Source of the DNA: JBBRFH01 sp038224615
GTDB lineage: Bacteria > Planctomycetota > Phycisphaerae > Tepidisphaerales > Tepidisphaeraceae
Assembly (NCBI GenBank): GCA_038224615.1
Contig: JBBRFH010000124.1
Coordinates: forward strand, 1 to 9,831
DNA length: 9,831 nucleotides
Reading direction: 5' to 3'
In this document: positions 1 through 6,917 of the stretch, piece after piece
Layout of the letters: each line of letters begins with the position of its first letter
Position numbering within the stretch: the stretch's first letter is position 1
Program-made: the position numbers and the translations under genes
The notes under the pieces: generated by a model
Told to the model about the DNA's origin: nothing
Databases searched by the model: none
What the model saw: only the letters and a program-made list of their open reading frames with translations

Positions 1-950
1 ATGAAGTGACGAATCGCCTCGCCGTGGTGTTGCGGTTCCTGGCCGCTGAACCTGGGCTTGATGTCGACGAGTTGCCCGTGCATTTCGGTGTAGAGTTCCA
101 CCGATTCGTTGCGCAGATTGGCACCGGCCTTGGTGCCGCGCAGTTCGACGAAGCGAAGCTCCTCTTCGATGTTGCTGGCCCAGGAGAACTCAATTTGCAG
201 GCTCGCGCCGTTCTCGAACTTAACGAAGCCGGTGGCGAGGTCTTCGACGTCGAACGTTCCGCCAAGCTTGGCTTCGCCGAAGGCGGCGTGGGCACTGTCG
301 CTGGGCGCATCGAGGGTGGCGAACTTGCAGTAGGTGGAACCAACGACCGCGACGGGTCGCGGGTTGCCCATGAGCCAGATGGCGACATCGATCATGTGAA
401 CGCCCAGGTCGATCAGCGGACCGCCGCCGGAGAGTTCCTTAGTCGTGAACCACCCGCCCTTGCCCGGGATGCCGCGCCGCCGTACCCACCCACAGCGACC
501 GGTGTAGATTTCTCCGAAGCCCCCGGCGTCGGCATATCGCTTGAGAAACTGGCTGGCCCGCATGAAGCGGTTGTTGCGCATCGTCATCAGCCGCTTGCCC
601 GATGCCTTGGCGGCGTCGGCCATGCGCTGGGCTTCGCTGACGTTGATCGCGTCGGGCTTCTCGCAGAACACATGTTTGCCCGCCTCCAGCGCCGCCACCG
701 CGATCTCGCTGTGGAACCGGTTGCTGGTGCAGATGTCGACGACGTCGATCTTCTTGATCGCCAGTAATTCGCGATAGTCGGCAAACACTTGCGTGATGCC
801 GTGCTTGTCGGCAAAGGCCTTCGCCTTCTCAACTTTGATGTCGCACACGGCGACGAGCTTCGCATCCGCTGATGCGAGCCATGCCGGCGCATGCACCGCG
901 TTCCAGATTCCACCGATTCCCACCGCGCCAACGTTCAGCTTCGTGCTCAT
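1..950 (-). CDS. Gfo/Idh/MocA family oxidoreductase (3' end beyond the window)
   Basis: NAD(P)-dependent oxidoreductase of the family that acts on sugars, inositols and related polyols; the substrate cannot be read from sequence. The reverse-strand frame is open for 316 codons from an ATG at 950 to the left edge. The N-terminus is a Rossmann nucleotide-binding domain with GIGGIWNAVH at residues 11-20; the third glycine of the usual motif is replaced by Trp16. The family EKP motif is at 97-99. The substrate-domain signature GGGPLIDLGVHMID at 175-188 supplies the expected Asp181, His185 and Asp188. No signal peptide is visible, so it is probably cytoplasmic. The start is supported by AAGGAG (965-960 read on the minus strand), 9 nt before the ATG. 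The C-terminus is missing, probably some tens of residues judging by family length. It is divergent from the FHA kinase. Family assignment is secure; specificity is unknown. Confidence 0.93.
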   Translation of the reverse strand, partial: MSTKLNVGAVGIGGIWNAVHAPAWLASADAKLVAVCDIKVEKAKAFADKHGITQVFADYRELLAIKKIDVVDICTSNRFHSEIAVAALEAGKHVFCEKPDAINVSEAQRMADAAKASGKRLMTMRNNRFMRASQFLKRYADAGGFGEIYTGRCGWVRRRGIPGKGGWFTTKELSGGGPLIDLGVHMIDVAIWLMGNPRPVAVVGSTYCKFATLDAPSDSAHAAFGEAKLGGTFDVEDLATGFVKFENGASLQIEFSWASNIEEELRFVELRGTKAGANLRNESVELYTEMHGQLVDIKPRFSGQEPQHHGEAIRHF

Positions 951-1020
951 TCCAAACTGCTCCTTAAAAGGTCGAGCGGAGATCGTAACGACTCCGCAGT
1001 GCGTGGTACACTCGTCCACC
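951..1020. promoter_or_regulatory. Divergent control region between oxidoreductase and FHA kinase
   Basis: These 70 bp must hold the start signals of both divergent genes. For the minus gene, AAGGAG lies at 965-960, and a weak -10-like TACGAT is readable on the minus strand at 987-982. For the plus gene, TACACT at 1007-1012 is a plausible -10 box only 8 nt before the GTG start, leaving no room for a ribosome site if it is used. No convincing -35 box was found for either. Box assignments are inference; the gene arrangement and Shine-Dalgarno are seen directly. Confidence 0.45.
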
Positions 1021-2760
1021 GTGATCACGTTGCTCGTCCTGCAAGGCCCGGACAAGGGCCGACGTTTTGAATTGCCTGACCAGGCGTCCCTGATCGGACG
1101 CGAGAGCCGCGCCCTGCCGCTCACCGATCAGACCACGTCGCGCCGGCATGCCGAGCTCCGTCCCGACGAGCGTGGCGAGTGGATCCTGCGCGACCTCGGC
1201 TCCGCCAACGGCACCTACGTCAACGGCCAGCGCATCGACCGACCGCATAATCTGCGCATCGGCGACCAGATCCGTGTCGGGCGCTCGCTCCTGGTCGTCG
1301 GCATCCAGCCCGGCGTCACACGCAGTTCAGGCCAGGTGGCGCTGATGGGCGACGAGATGATGGATTCCTCCATCATCAACACCCTCCCCTCGAGCGACGA
1401 CAGCATGGTGCTTGCGGTTCCGGAGCCGGCGGCGGCGGCGATGGCGAACCTGAAGATGCTTTATCGCCTGGCGGCGGCACTGGGAAGCAGCTTCAACATC
1501 GACCAGGTGCTCGACGTCGTGATGGACCTGGTGTTCGAGCACGTGAAGGCCGACCGCGGCATCCTCATGCTGCTCGATCGCGAGGGGCTGCTCGTTCCGA
1601 AAGTAGTGCGCGTACGCGACGAAACACAAGCCATCGGTGCCCCCGCGCGCCGCGCCGAGCCTCCCGCGGCATCAAGCAACGACGACGTCGAGCGCATCGC
1701 CGCCAGCCGCACCATCATCAAGTACGTTATCGATTCCGGTTCCGGCGTGCTGTCGAGCAACGCGATGATCGACCCGCGCTTCAGCAAGGGCAAGAGCGTC
1801 CACAATCTCGGTATCCGCTCGGCGTTGTGTGTGCCGATCAAGGCCCGCAAGATCGAGACCCGCATCGACGAATCCAGCCCGACCGAAGAAGTCATCGGCG
1901 TCATCTACGTCGACAGCTCGGTCAAAAATTACACCTATTCCACCGACCAGCTCCGCCTGCTGACCGCGATCGGCCTGCAGGCGGGCATGGCGATCCAGAA
2001 CGCCAAGCTCTACCAGGCCGGGCTCGAAGCCGAGCGCCTGGCGGCGATCGGGGAAACGACGGCGGCGCTGTCGCACTCGATCAAGAACATCCTGCAGGTG
2101 CTGCGCGGCGGGGCCGACGTCGTCGACATGGGCCTGCGTCGCAGCGATCTGAACCAGACCAGCAAGGGATGGCGCGTCGTCGAGCGAAACCTCGACAAGA
2201 TTTACAACCTGACCATGAACCTGCTCGCCTACTCGCGCCCGCGCACGCCGAAACTCGAGATGGTGAACCCGCGGCGGGTGATCGAAGAGTGCCTGGAGCT
2301 GATCGCGCCGATCGCCAACGACCGCGGCATCATGGCAGTCGCCGACATCGAACGCGACGTGCCGGCGATCCCGCTCGACGCCGACGGGCTGCACCAGGTA
2401 CTGATGAACCTCCTCACCAACGCCCTCGACGCCATCGGCGCGAACAAGGAAGGCGGCGGGCTTATCCGTGTCACCTGCCGATTCGCGCCCGAGGAGAAGG
2501 CGGCCGTCATCGAGGTCATCGACAGCGGCCCGGGCATCGCGCCCTCGATGCTGCCGCACCTGTTCGAGATCTTCCACAGCACCAAGGGCAATCGCGGCAC
2601 CGGCCTGGGGCTGGCCGTCGCCAAGAAGGTCGTCAACGAACACGAGGGCACCATCGACGCCAGCAGCCGTGCCGGTGAAGGCACCACCTTCAGCATTCGC
2701 CTCCCCGCTTACCACGCCGACATGGACGATGCATCGCATACGCACGGACCAGGCGTCTGA
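1021..2760 (+). CDS. Soluble FHA-GAF sensor histidine kinase
   Basis: A 579-residue kinase with three modules. Residues 1-95 are a forkhead-associated (FHA) domain, a phosphothreonine-peptide binder, with GRES 26-29, SRRH 40-43 and NGTYVNG 63-69. Residues about 145-330 are a GAF sensor domain with a low-complexity Ala/Pro/Ser insert at about 208-229. Residues about 335-565 are the kinase core: LSHSIKN (350-356, phospho-acceptor His352), N-box NLLTNALDA (463-471), DSGPGI (501-506) and GTGLGLAVA (526-534). There is no transmembrane segment or receiver domain, so it should be cytoplasmic and signal to a partner encoded elsewhere. The GTG at 1021 was chosen because it puts the first FHA strand (ITLLVLQGP) at the N-terminus; the frame stays open upstream to 793, but that part overlaps the oxidoreductase and shows no domain. 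No Shine-Dalgarno precedes it; GTG 1003 is an alternative. The residue after His352 is Ser rather than the usual Glu/Asp. Confidence 0.93.
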   Translation: MITLLVLQGPDKGRRFELPDQASLIGRESRALPLTDQTTSRRHAELRPDERGEWILRDLGSANGTYVNGQRIDRPHNLRIGDQIRVGRSLLVVGIQPGVTRSSGQVALMGDEMMDSSIINTLPSSDDSMVLAVPEPAAAAMANLKMLYRLAAALGSSFNIDQVLDVVMDLVFEHVKADRGILMLLDREGLLVPKVVRVRDETQAIGAPARRAEPPAASSNDDVERIAASRTIIKYVIDSGSGVLSSNAMIDPRFSKGKSVHNLGIRSALCVPIKARKIETRIDESSPTEEVIGVIYVDSSVKNYTYSTDQLRLLTAIGLQAGMAIQNAKLYQAGLEAERLAAIGETTAALSHSIKNILQVLRGGADVVDMGLRRSDLNQTSKGWRVVERNLDKIYNLTMNLLAYSRPRTPKLEMVNPRRVIEECLELIAPIANDRGIMAVADIERDVPAIPLDADGLHQVLMNLLTNALDAIGANKEGGGLIRVTCRFAPEEKAAVIEVIDSGPGIAPSMLPHLFEIFHSTKGNRGTGLGLAVAKKVVNEHEGTIDASSRAGEGTTFSIRLPAYHADMDDASHTHGPGV

Positions 2761-2825
2761 TCGGACGTTGCGGCTTGCCCCCGATTGCGGACTTCTCCTG
2801 AGTCGAATTGTCACGTCGATGAACC

Positions 2826-2832
2826 AGGAGGG
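2826..2832 (+). promoter_or_regulatory. Strong Shine-Dalgarno AGGAGGG before the chemoreceptor
   Basis: AGGAGGG is a near-perfect anti-16S match. The closest ATG is at 2844 (11 nt away), but that frame is not the chemoreceptor frame. The in-frame starts lie 16 nt (TTG 2849) and 22 nt (ATG 2855) away, and an in-frame TAA at 2837-2839 rules out anything further upstream. This makes the chemoreceptor start uncertain. Confidence 0.6.
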
Positions 2833-2854
2833 AATTTAAACCGATGAGTTGGCA

Positions 2855-4900
2855 ATGGTCGACATCATCTCGAATCCCAATTGCGCGCCGAAAAACAAAC
2901 CCTGGATCGCACGATTCACCTTGCGTACGCGCCTACTTACGTTGGCACTGCTGCTGCTCATCCTGCCAATCGGCATCTTGTCAGCGGTGTCGTACACGAG
3001 CCTGCAGCGCGTCCGCACGGACGCCATATCCGAAACGCACGACGTCAGTATGGCCGGCATCTCGCAACTGACCGATGCGGTCTTGCGGATGTGTCAGACG
3101 TCGCAACCATTGATCGACCAGGCTAACGCCAGCCGGCTCAACTGGATCCGCGAGCGCCTGGTGCAGCGAGGCGGCGTGAGCGTCGATCCTTCCACGACCA
3201 CATCATGGCAGGTGCGCGAGCAGACCAGCACGGCGGCAGCGTCGACCCTGAGCCTGCCTCAAGCGCGTCTCGGGAACACCCCCATCATGCCCGGAGCGGA
3301 CGACCCGAACTCTGGAAACGCATTCATCGACGGCGCCGGCCGGGATGGTGACGCGTTCTGTACGATCTTCCAGCGCATGAACGAAACCGGTGACATGCTG
3401 CGCATCGCGACCAACGTTCACACCGCCGAAGGCAAGCGGGCGACCGGCACGTACATCGCCGTCCGCGCCGCCGACGGCTCGGCCAATCCGGTGCTCACGG
3501 CGGTCCTTGCCGGCAAGACCTACACCGGGCGGGCACAAGTCGCGGGCGTGCTCTGTCAGACCGTCTATGCCCCACTGCTGGACGCGCATGGCGGCGTAAT
3601 TGGCATGCTCTTCACCGGTGTCGAAGAGCGAAAGGCAGTCGCTTCGCTCCGCGAGGCTATGCAGGGCATCCGCGTCGGGCAGTCGGGCTACGTCTACGCC
3701 ATTCGCGGCTCAGGCCCGGCGCGCGGCATGTACGTAATCTCCAAAGATGGCAAGCGCGACGGCGAGAACGTCTGGGAGGCCAAAGACGACGCCGGCAACT
3801 TCGCAATCCAGCAGATCGTCGCCAAGGGCGCCGCACTCAAGCCGGGCGAGCAGGCGTTTCATGAATACCCCTGGCGCAACAAGGACGACTCGCAGGCGAG
3901 GCTGAAGATCGTGCAGATCGCGTACTTCGCGCCGTACGACTGGGTGATCGGCGTGGGCGCGTACAAGGACGAATTTGAACAGGTCGCGCAGAAGACGGCG
4001 CTGGTGGCCAACCGTTCGCTGGTAACGCAGTTGGCGACGGCGGCGATTGCGCTGGTGATCGGAGCGCTCGCGTGGTGGTGGATGTCAGGCTCGCTCGTGC
4101 GCAACATCAGCATCGCAATCGCAGAACTGACAAACAGCGTGCAGCAGATGGACGGTGCCGCCGCTCATGTGGCCAACTCGAGCCAGACGCTCGCCAAAGG
4201 CTCTGCCGAGCAGGCGGCGGCGCTGGAGCAGACGGGCGCGTCGCTGCAGATGTTGCGCACATCGACGACACACAACGCCCAGCGCGCCGCCGGCGCCGAC
4301 ACGCTCGCCGCCGACGCGCTGCGGCACGCCGACTCGGGCAAGCAGGCGATGACGAAAATGGACGAGGCGATCTCCGGCATCGAGCAAAGCACCGCCGAGA
4401 CCGGGCGCATCATCAAGATCATCAACGAGATCGCCTTCCAGACGAACCTGCTGGCACTGAACGCCGCCGTCGAGGCCGCCCGCGCGGGTGAGGCCGGCCG
4501 GGGCTTCGCGGTGGTGGCCGAGGAGGTGCGTTCGCTGGCGATGCGTAGCGCCCGGGCAGCCGCCGACACCAGCGCGATGATCGAGACGTCGATTCAGCGC
4601 AGCCACACCGGCACCTCGATCGTCGGCCAGATGCGCGGCATGCTCGACAGCATTCACGCCGCCAGCACGCAGACCAACGGCGTCCTCAAAGAGATTGCCA
4701 ACGCCAGCCGCGAACAGGCGGGTACGGTCGGGCAGATCAGCCAGGCCGTCGAACAACTCAACGGCGTCACGCAACAGACCGCCTCCGGCGCCGAGCAAGC
4801 GGCCGCAGCAAGTGAAGAGCTCTCAGCCCAATCAAAGGAACTCGGCGATGTAGTGTCTTCGCTGCGGAGTCTGATCTACGGCACAAAGAAGAACTGCTGA
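2855..4900 (+). CDS. Methyl-accepting chemotaxis protein with Cache-type periplasmic sensor
   Basis: A transmembrane chemoreceptor of 681 residues that should control CheA through CheW. The first transmembrane helix is at about 27-47. The extracytoplasmic region at 48-385 resembles the Cache_3/Cache_2 fusion sensor type, with TIFQRM (170-175), RIATNV (183-188) and a distal YDWVIGVGAY (361-370). The second transmembrane helix is at about 390-411. The signalling domain has the canonical hairpin tip from EIAFQTN (525-531) through NAAVEAARAGEAGRGF (536-551). Likely methylation regions surround 452-462 and 647-658. No normal HAMP domain fits between helix 2 and the methylation helix. Spacing around the tip matches E. 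coli Tsr as I recall it, suggesting the 36-heptad class. There is no C-terminal CheR-binding pentapeptide. ATG 2855 is chosen over TTG 2849, but the Shine-Dalgarno spacing is poor for both. It lies 94 bp after the kinase on the same strand, so co-transcription is possible. No other che gene is in the window, and the ligand is unknown. Confidence 0.94.
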   Translation: MVDIISNPNCAPKNKPWIARFTLRTRLLTLALLLLILPIGILSAVSYTSLQRVRTDAISETHDVSMAGISQLTDAVLRMCQTSQPLIDQANASRLNWIRERLVQRGGVSVDPSTTTSWQVREQTSTAAASTLSLPQARLGNTPIMPGADDPNSGNAFIDGAGRDGDAFCTIFQRMNETGDMLRIATNVHTAEGKRATGTYIAVRAADGSANPVLTAVLAGKTYTGRAQVAGVLCQTVYAPLLDAHGGVIGMLFTGVEERKAVASLREAMQGIRVGQSGYVYAIRGSGPARGMYVISKDGKRDGENVWEAKDDAGNFAIQQIVAKGAALKPGEQAFHEYPWRNKDDSQARLKIVQIAYFAPYDWVIGVGAYKDEFEQVAQKTALVANRSLVTQLATAAIALVIGALAWWWMSGSLVRNISIAIAELTNSVQQMDGAAAHVANSSQTLAKGSAEQAAALEQTGASLQMLRTSTTHNAQRAAGADTLAADALRHADSGKQAMTKMDEAISGIEQSTAETGRIIKIINEIAFQTNLLALNAAVEAARAGEAGRGFAVVAEEVRSLAMRSARAAADTSAMIETSIQRSHTGTSIVGQMRGMLDSIHAASTQTNGVLKEIANASREQAGTVGQISQAVEQLNGVTQQTASGAEQAAAASEELSAQSKELGDVVSSLRSLIYGTKKNC

Positions 4901-4909
4901 GCAGCACCG

Positions 4910-4987
4910 CTGAATGCTGAACCCGCGTGACGACACGGAGCGTCCGCGCATTCTCATTCAGCATTCAGAATTCATCATTCAGAATTC
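4910..4987. repeat. Inverted and direct 12-nt repeats between convergent genes
   Basis: CTGAATGCTGAA (4910-4921) has an exact inverted copy TTCAGCATTCAG (4957-4968) across a 35-nt spacer. The right side also carries a direct repeat CATTCAGAATTC at 4962-4973 and 4976-4987 (period 14). The cluster fills most of the 92-bp gap between the chemoreceptor stop and the LOG-family stop, and is more AT-rich than its surroundings. It could be a dispersed short repeat, a weak bidirectional terminator, or both. The repeats are seen directly; the role is inference. Confidence 0.7.
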
Positions 4988-4992
4988 CCCGA

Positions 4993-5808
4993 TCAAGTGT
5001 CCGAGCGCTTGCGAATCGAGATGTGCGGTTTCGAGCTGATCTTCGGGCGCTTTCCGTAGCGCGTTCCCTCGCCGGTGTCTTCGGATTTGTAGCCGCTGAG
5101 TGTGCCGAGCGCCTTCGGGCCGTCCTTCACACTCTCCTCGAGCGCGACGGCGTCGAGCGGCCGCCACCAGTGCTTCTTGACGCCGCGTTTCACTTCATCG
5201 ACCGCCTGCTTGGGCGAATCGACGATGCGGAAAATGTCGACGTCTTCGCCGTCGATATAGTGCGGGATAAGCTGTTGCTTCATCCAGTCGACAAGCCCGC
5301 CCCAGAACTTTTCGCCATAGAGAATGATGGGGAAGGCGTCGATCTTCAGCGTCTGCACGAGTGTGAGCGTTTCAAAAAACTCGTCGAGCGTGCCGAACCC
5401 GCCGGGGAAGCAGATGAATGCATCCGCATACTTCACGAACATCACCTTGCGGGCGTAGAAATAGTGGAAGTCGAGCGAGATCGTCTGGTAACGATTTCCT
5501 TCCTGCTCCTGAGGCAGTGCGATGTTGAGCCCGACACTGGTGCCGCCTGCGTCGTGGGCGCCTTTGTTTCCTGCCTCCATGATGCCCGGCCCGCCGCCGG
5601 TGATGACGGCGAAGCCGGCCTTGGCGAGCAGGCGCGACGTTTCCTCGGCGGCTTTGTAGTCAGGGTGATCGGGCTTGGTCCGCGCCGACCCGAACACAGA
5701 GACGGCTTTGCCCACCTTGCTCATCACCTCGAAGCCTTCGACGAACTCCGACATGATCCGAAAAATCCGCCAGGATTCCTGGCTATCGAGCGGCGCGGGC
5801 TTGGGCAT
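4993..5808 (-). CDS. LOG/TIGR00730 family Rossmann-fold protein
   Basis: A 271-residue protein of the 'lysine decarboxylase-like' LOG family, whose characterised members are nucleoside 5'-monophosphate phosphoribohydrolases releasing a free base (cytokinin activation in plants); the old lysine decarboxylase label is misleading. Visible hallmarks are GGGPGIMEAGNKGA (71-84), Arg120-Lys121 in FYARK, and PGGFGTLDE (135-143) with the conserved Glu143. It is longer than the roughly 190-residue plant-type forms: about 30 extra residues at the N-terminus (SEFVEGFE at 20-27) and a basic tail after about 215. No signal peptide or membrane segment is seen, so it is cytoplasmic. ATG 5808 is the first start, but no good Shine-Dalgarno precedes it; the ATG at 5754 (MSEFVEGFE) is an alternative. 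It is convergent with the chemoreceptor and divergent from the oxidase subunit. The family is secure; the substrate is not shown. Confidence 0.92.
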   Translation of the reverse strand: MPKPAPLDSQESWRIFRIMSEFVEGFEVMSKVGKAVSVFGSARTKPDHPDYKAAEETSRLLAKAGFAVITGGGPGIMEAGNKGAHDAGGTSVGLNIALPQEQEGNRYQTISLDFHYFYARKVMFVKYADAFICFPGGFGTLDEFFETLTLVQTLKIDAFPIILYGEKFWGGLVDWMKQQLIPHYIDGEDVDIFRIVDSPKQAVDEVKRGVKKHWWRPLDAVALEESVKDGPKALGTLSGYKSEDTGEGTRYGKRPKISSKPHISIRKRSDT

Positions 5809-5988
5809 GACCAGAAGGATACGAAGAGAACCCCGAAGAAGCTAAAACTGTGAGCGAATGCCGGAGAGGATTGGCGTCCCACCCATGCCAGAAGACCCTA
5901 CTGCGGCAACGCGCCCCACTGTGTCGGATGCGGATCTTCATGTCGGCGCGTTAGCATGCACGCGGCATTTCCACCAAGGAGCGACCCG
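5809..5988. promoter_or_regulatory. Divergent intergenic region
   Basis: These 180 bp separate the divergent LOG-family and oxidase-subunit genes and should contain both promoters. The only clear signal is the Shine-Dalgarno AAGGAG at 5976-5981 for the plus gene. A TAGCAT at 5952-5957 could be a -10 box but has no good -35 partner. I saw no hairpin, operator-like palindrome or small gene. Confidence 0.3.
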
Positions 5989-6615
5989 ATGAGTGAAGCC
6001 GTATCGCCGTCAGTCGAACCCGTTCCCGCCGCCCCTGTTTCTGCGCCCGCAGTCGAAGTCGAGGAAGAATACTTTGTGGCCCCGCCCGGCGCATCCGATT
6101 TCGCGATGTGGATGGGCGTGACGTTGATTGCCATCATGTTCGCTGCCGGCTGCATCGGCTATGGGTTGGTGCGACGGCATACCGATGTGCATGTGACAAT
6201 GCCGACGGTCTTCTGGCTGAGCACTTTCGTGATCAACGTCAGTTCGGCGCTGCTCTACTACGCGATGCACTCCGACCGCGTCAACCACCTCGCTGCGGCC
6301 CGCCGCGCGGTCTATGCGACGACGCTGCTGGGCCTGGTGTTTCTGATCCTGCAAGCGCCCGGCCTACAGCAAATCCTCGCCGCCCACCGCGCCGTTGTCA
6401 GCGTCGGCAGCGGCGTGTACGGCGTGATGCTGATGCTCGTCCTGCTCCACGCCGCCCACATGACGATCGGCCTGATCTTCATGGCGCTGCTCGCCCGTCG
6501 CCTGCACCGCGAGCCAACGGTCAGCCACCTGAGCAGCATCCGCGTCACCAGCATCTACTGGCACGGCATGACCGTCATATGGGTCGTGATGTTCAGCCTG
6601 CTGGCTTGCCTGTGA
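5989..6615 (+). CDS. Heme-copper oxidase (cytochrome c oxidase) subunit III-like membrane protein
   Basis: A 208-residue integral membrane protein resembling subunit III of heme-copper oxidases, which packs against the catalytic subunit I of the terminal oxidase and holds no metal. After a Pro/Ala/Glu-rich cytoplasmic start (1-35), five helices are visible at about 38-60, 73-93, 107-129, 140-169 and 186-207. Family-like stretches are FWLSTFVINVSSALLYY (75-91), GLVFLILQAPG (115-125), LLHAAHMTIGLIF (152-164) and YWHGMTVIWVVMF (190-202). ATG 5989 was chosen over the in-frame ATG 5956 because AAGGAG lies 7 nt upstream of it and the extra 11 residues look non-coding. No subunit I, II or IV gene, assembly factor or cytochrome lies in the window, so it stands apart from any oxidase operon visible here. 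A NorE-like accessory subunit is a less likely alternative. Confidence 0.85.
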   Translation: MSEAVSPSVEPVPAAPVSAPAVEVEEEYFVAPPGASDFAMWMGVTLIAIMFAAGCIGYGLVRRHTDVHVTMPTVFWLSTFVINVSSALLYYAMHSDRVNHLAAARRAVYATTLLGLVFLILQAPGLQQILAAHRAVVSVGSGVYGVMLMLVLLHAAHMTIGLIFMALLARRLHREPTVSHLSSIRVTSIYWHGMTVIWVVMFSLLACL

Positions 6616-6763
6616 GGCTCTTGGCAGGGAGTCTTTAACATTGTGTTCTTTTGACGATGCGTACGCATACCTTTGCGTCATGAAACCCGCACCGGCTCCA
6701 AGAGTCGAATGCGAGTGTCGAAAGTCGCGTAATTATCAGCCCCCGCATTGCGGCTAGAGAACC
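6616..6763. other. Non-coding gap after the oxidase subunit
   Basis: First part of the 302-bp convergent gap. It contains a perfect 12-nt palindrome ATGCGTACGCAT (6657-6668), flanked by TGACG (6652-6656) and CGTCA (6676-6680), and a 6-bp inverted pair GCGGCT (6750-6755)/AGCCGC (6769-6774) that reaches into the large palindrome. No classic hairpin-plus-T-run terminator follows the oxidase stop. Short open frames here are not convincing as genes. Confidence 0.4.
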
Positions 6764-6882
6764 ATGCGAGCCGCGAAGATGCGACGATGCGACGAGCGCG
6801 AAGGCAGACGCGAAGAATGCGCGATTCTTTAAGTTTGCCTTCGCGTTGATCTTCGCGCTCATCGGATCTTCGCGGCTCGCAT
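6764..6882. repeat. 119-nt nearly perfect palindromic element
   Basis: The outer arms ATGCGAGCCGCGAAGAT (6764-6780) and ATCTTCGCGGCTCGCAT (6866-6882) are exact 17-nt inverted copies. Inside them, 6790-6815 pairs with 6839-6864 with only a few mismatches. The left half carries three GCGAAG units (6773, 6798, 6810), mirrored by three CTTCGC units on the right (6839, 6851, 6868). The tip can form AAGAAT-GCGCG-ATTCTT (6813-6829). The outer and inner pairings are offset by exactly 8 nt, explained by a tandem duplication of GATGCGAC (6778-6785 and 6786-6793). It sits between the convergent oxidase-subunit and pgk genes, as expected for a bidirectional terminator or a dispersed REP/MITE-like repeat. 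No transposase is present. Confidence 0.85.
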
Positions 6883-6917
6883 TGGCATTCGGGCGCGGGT
6901 TTCACGCCGGAAACGTA

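Noticed and set aside
6..767. Plus-strand open frame of 253 codons at the left edge
   Set aside because: The minus strand here encodes a clear Gfo/Idh/MocA oxidoreductase with Rossmann, EKP and DxGxHxxD motifs.
793..1020. N-terminal extension of the FHA kinase to an ATG at 793
   Set aside because: The extension is antisense to the oxidoreductase 5' end and has no domain; the FHA fold begins properly at GTG 1021.
1672..2814. Long minus-strand open frame (380 codons) opposite the FHA kinase
   Set aside because: Its translation has no recognisable domain and is rich in Asp/Val/Arg as expected from the complement of GC-rich coding DNA; the plus strand encodes an intact kinase.
4927..5853. Plus-strand open frame of 308 codons
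   Set aside because: Antisense to the LOG-family gene, no domain recognisable, and it begins inside the repeat cluster.
5956..5988. Upstream ATG at 5956 for the oxidase subunit III-like gene
   Set aside because: The Shine-Dalgarno AAGGAG at 5976-5981 lies inside this extension and is correctly spaced for ATG 5989.
5809..5988. Possible small RNA or small gene in the divergent gap
   Set aside because: No stable hairpin with a T-run, no ribosome site other than that of the downstream gene, and no convincing short frame.
6764..6882. CRISPR-like or tandem repeat array suggested by repeated GCGAAG units
   Set aside because: The units are short, irregularly spaced and mirrored on the other half; this is one palindromic element, not an array with spacers.
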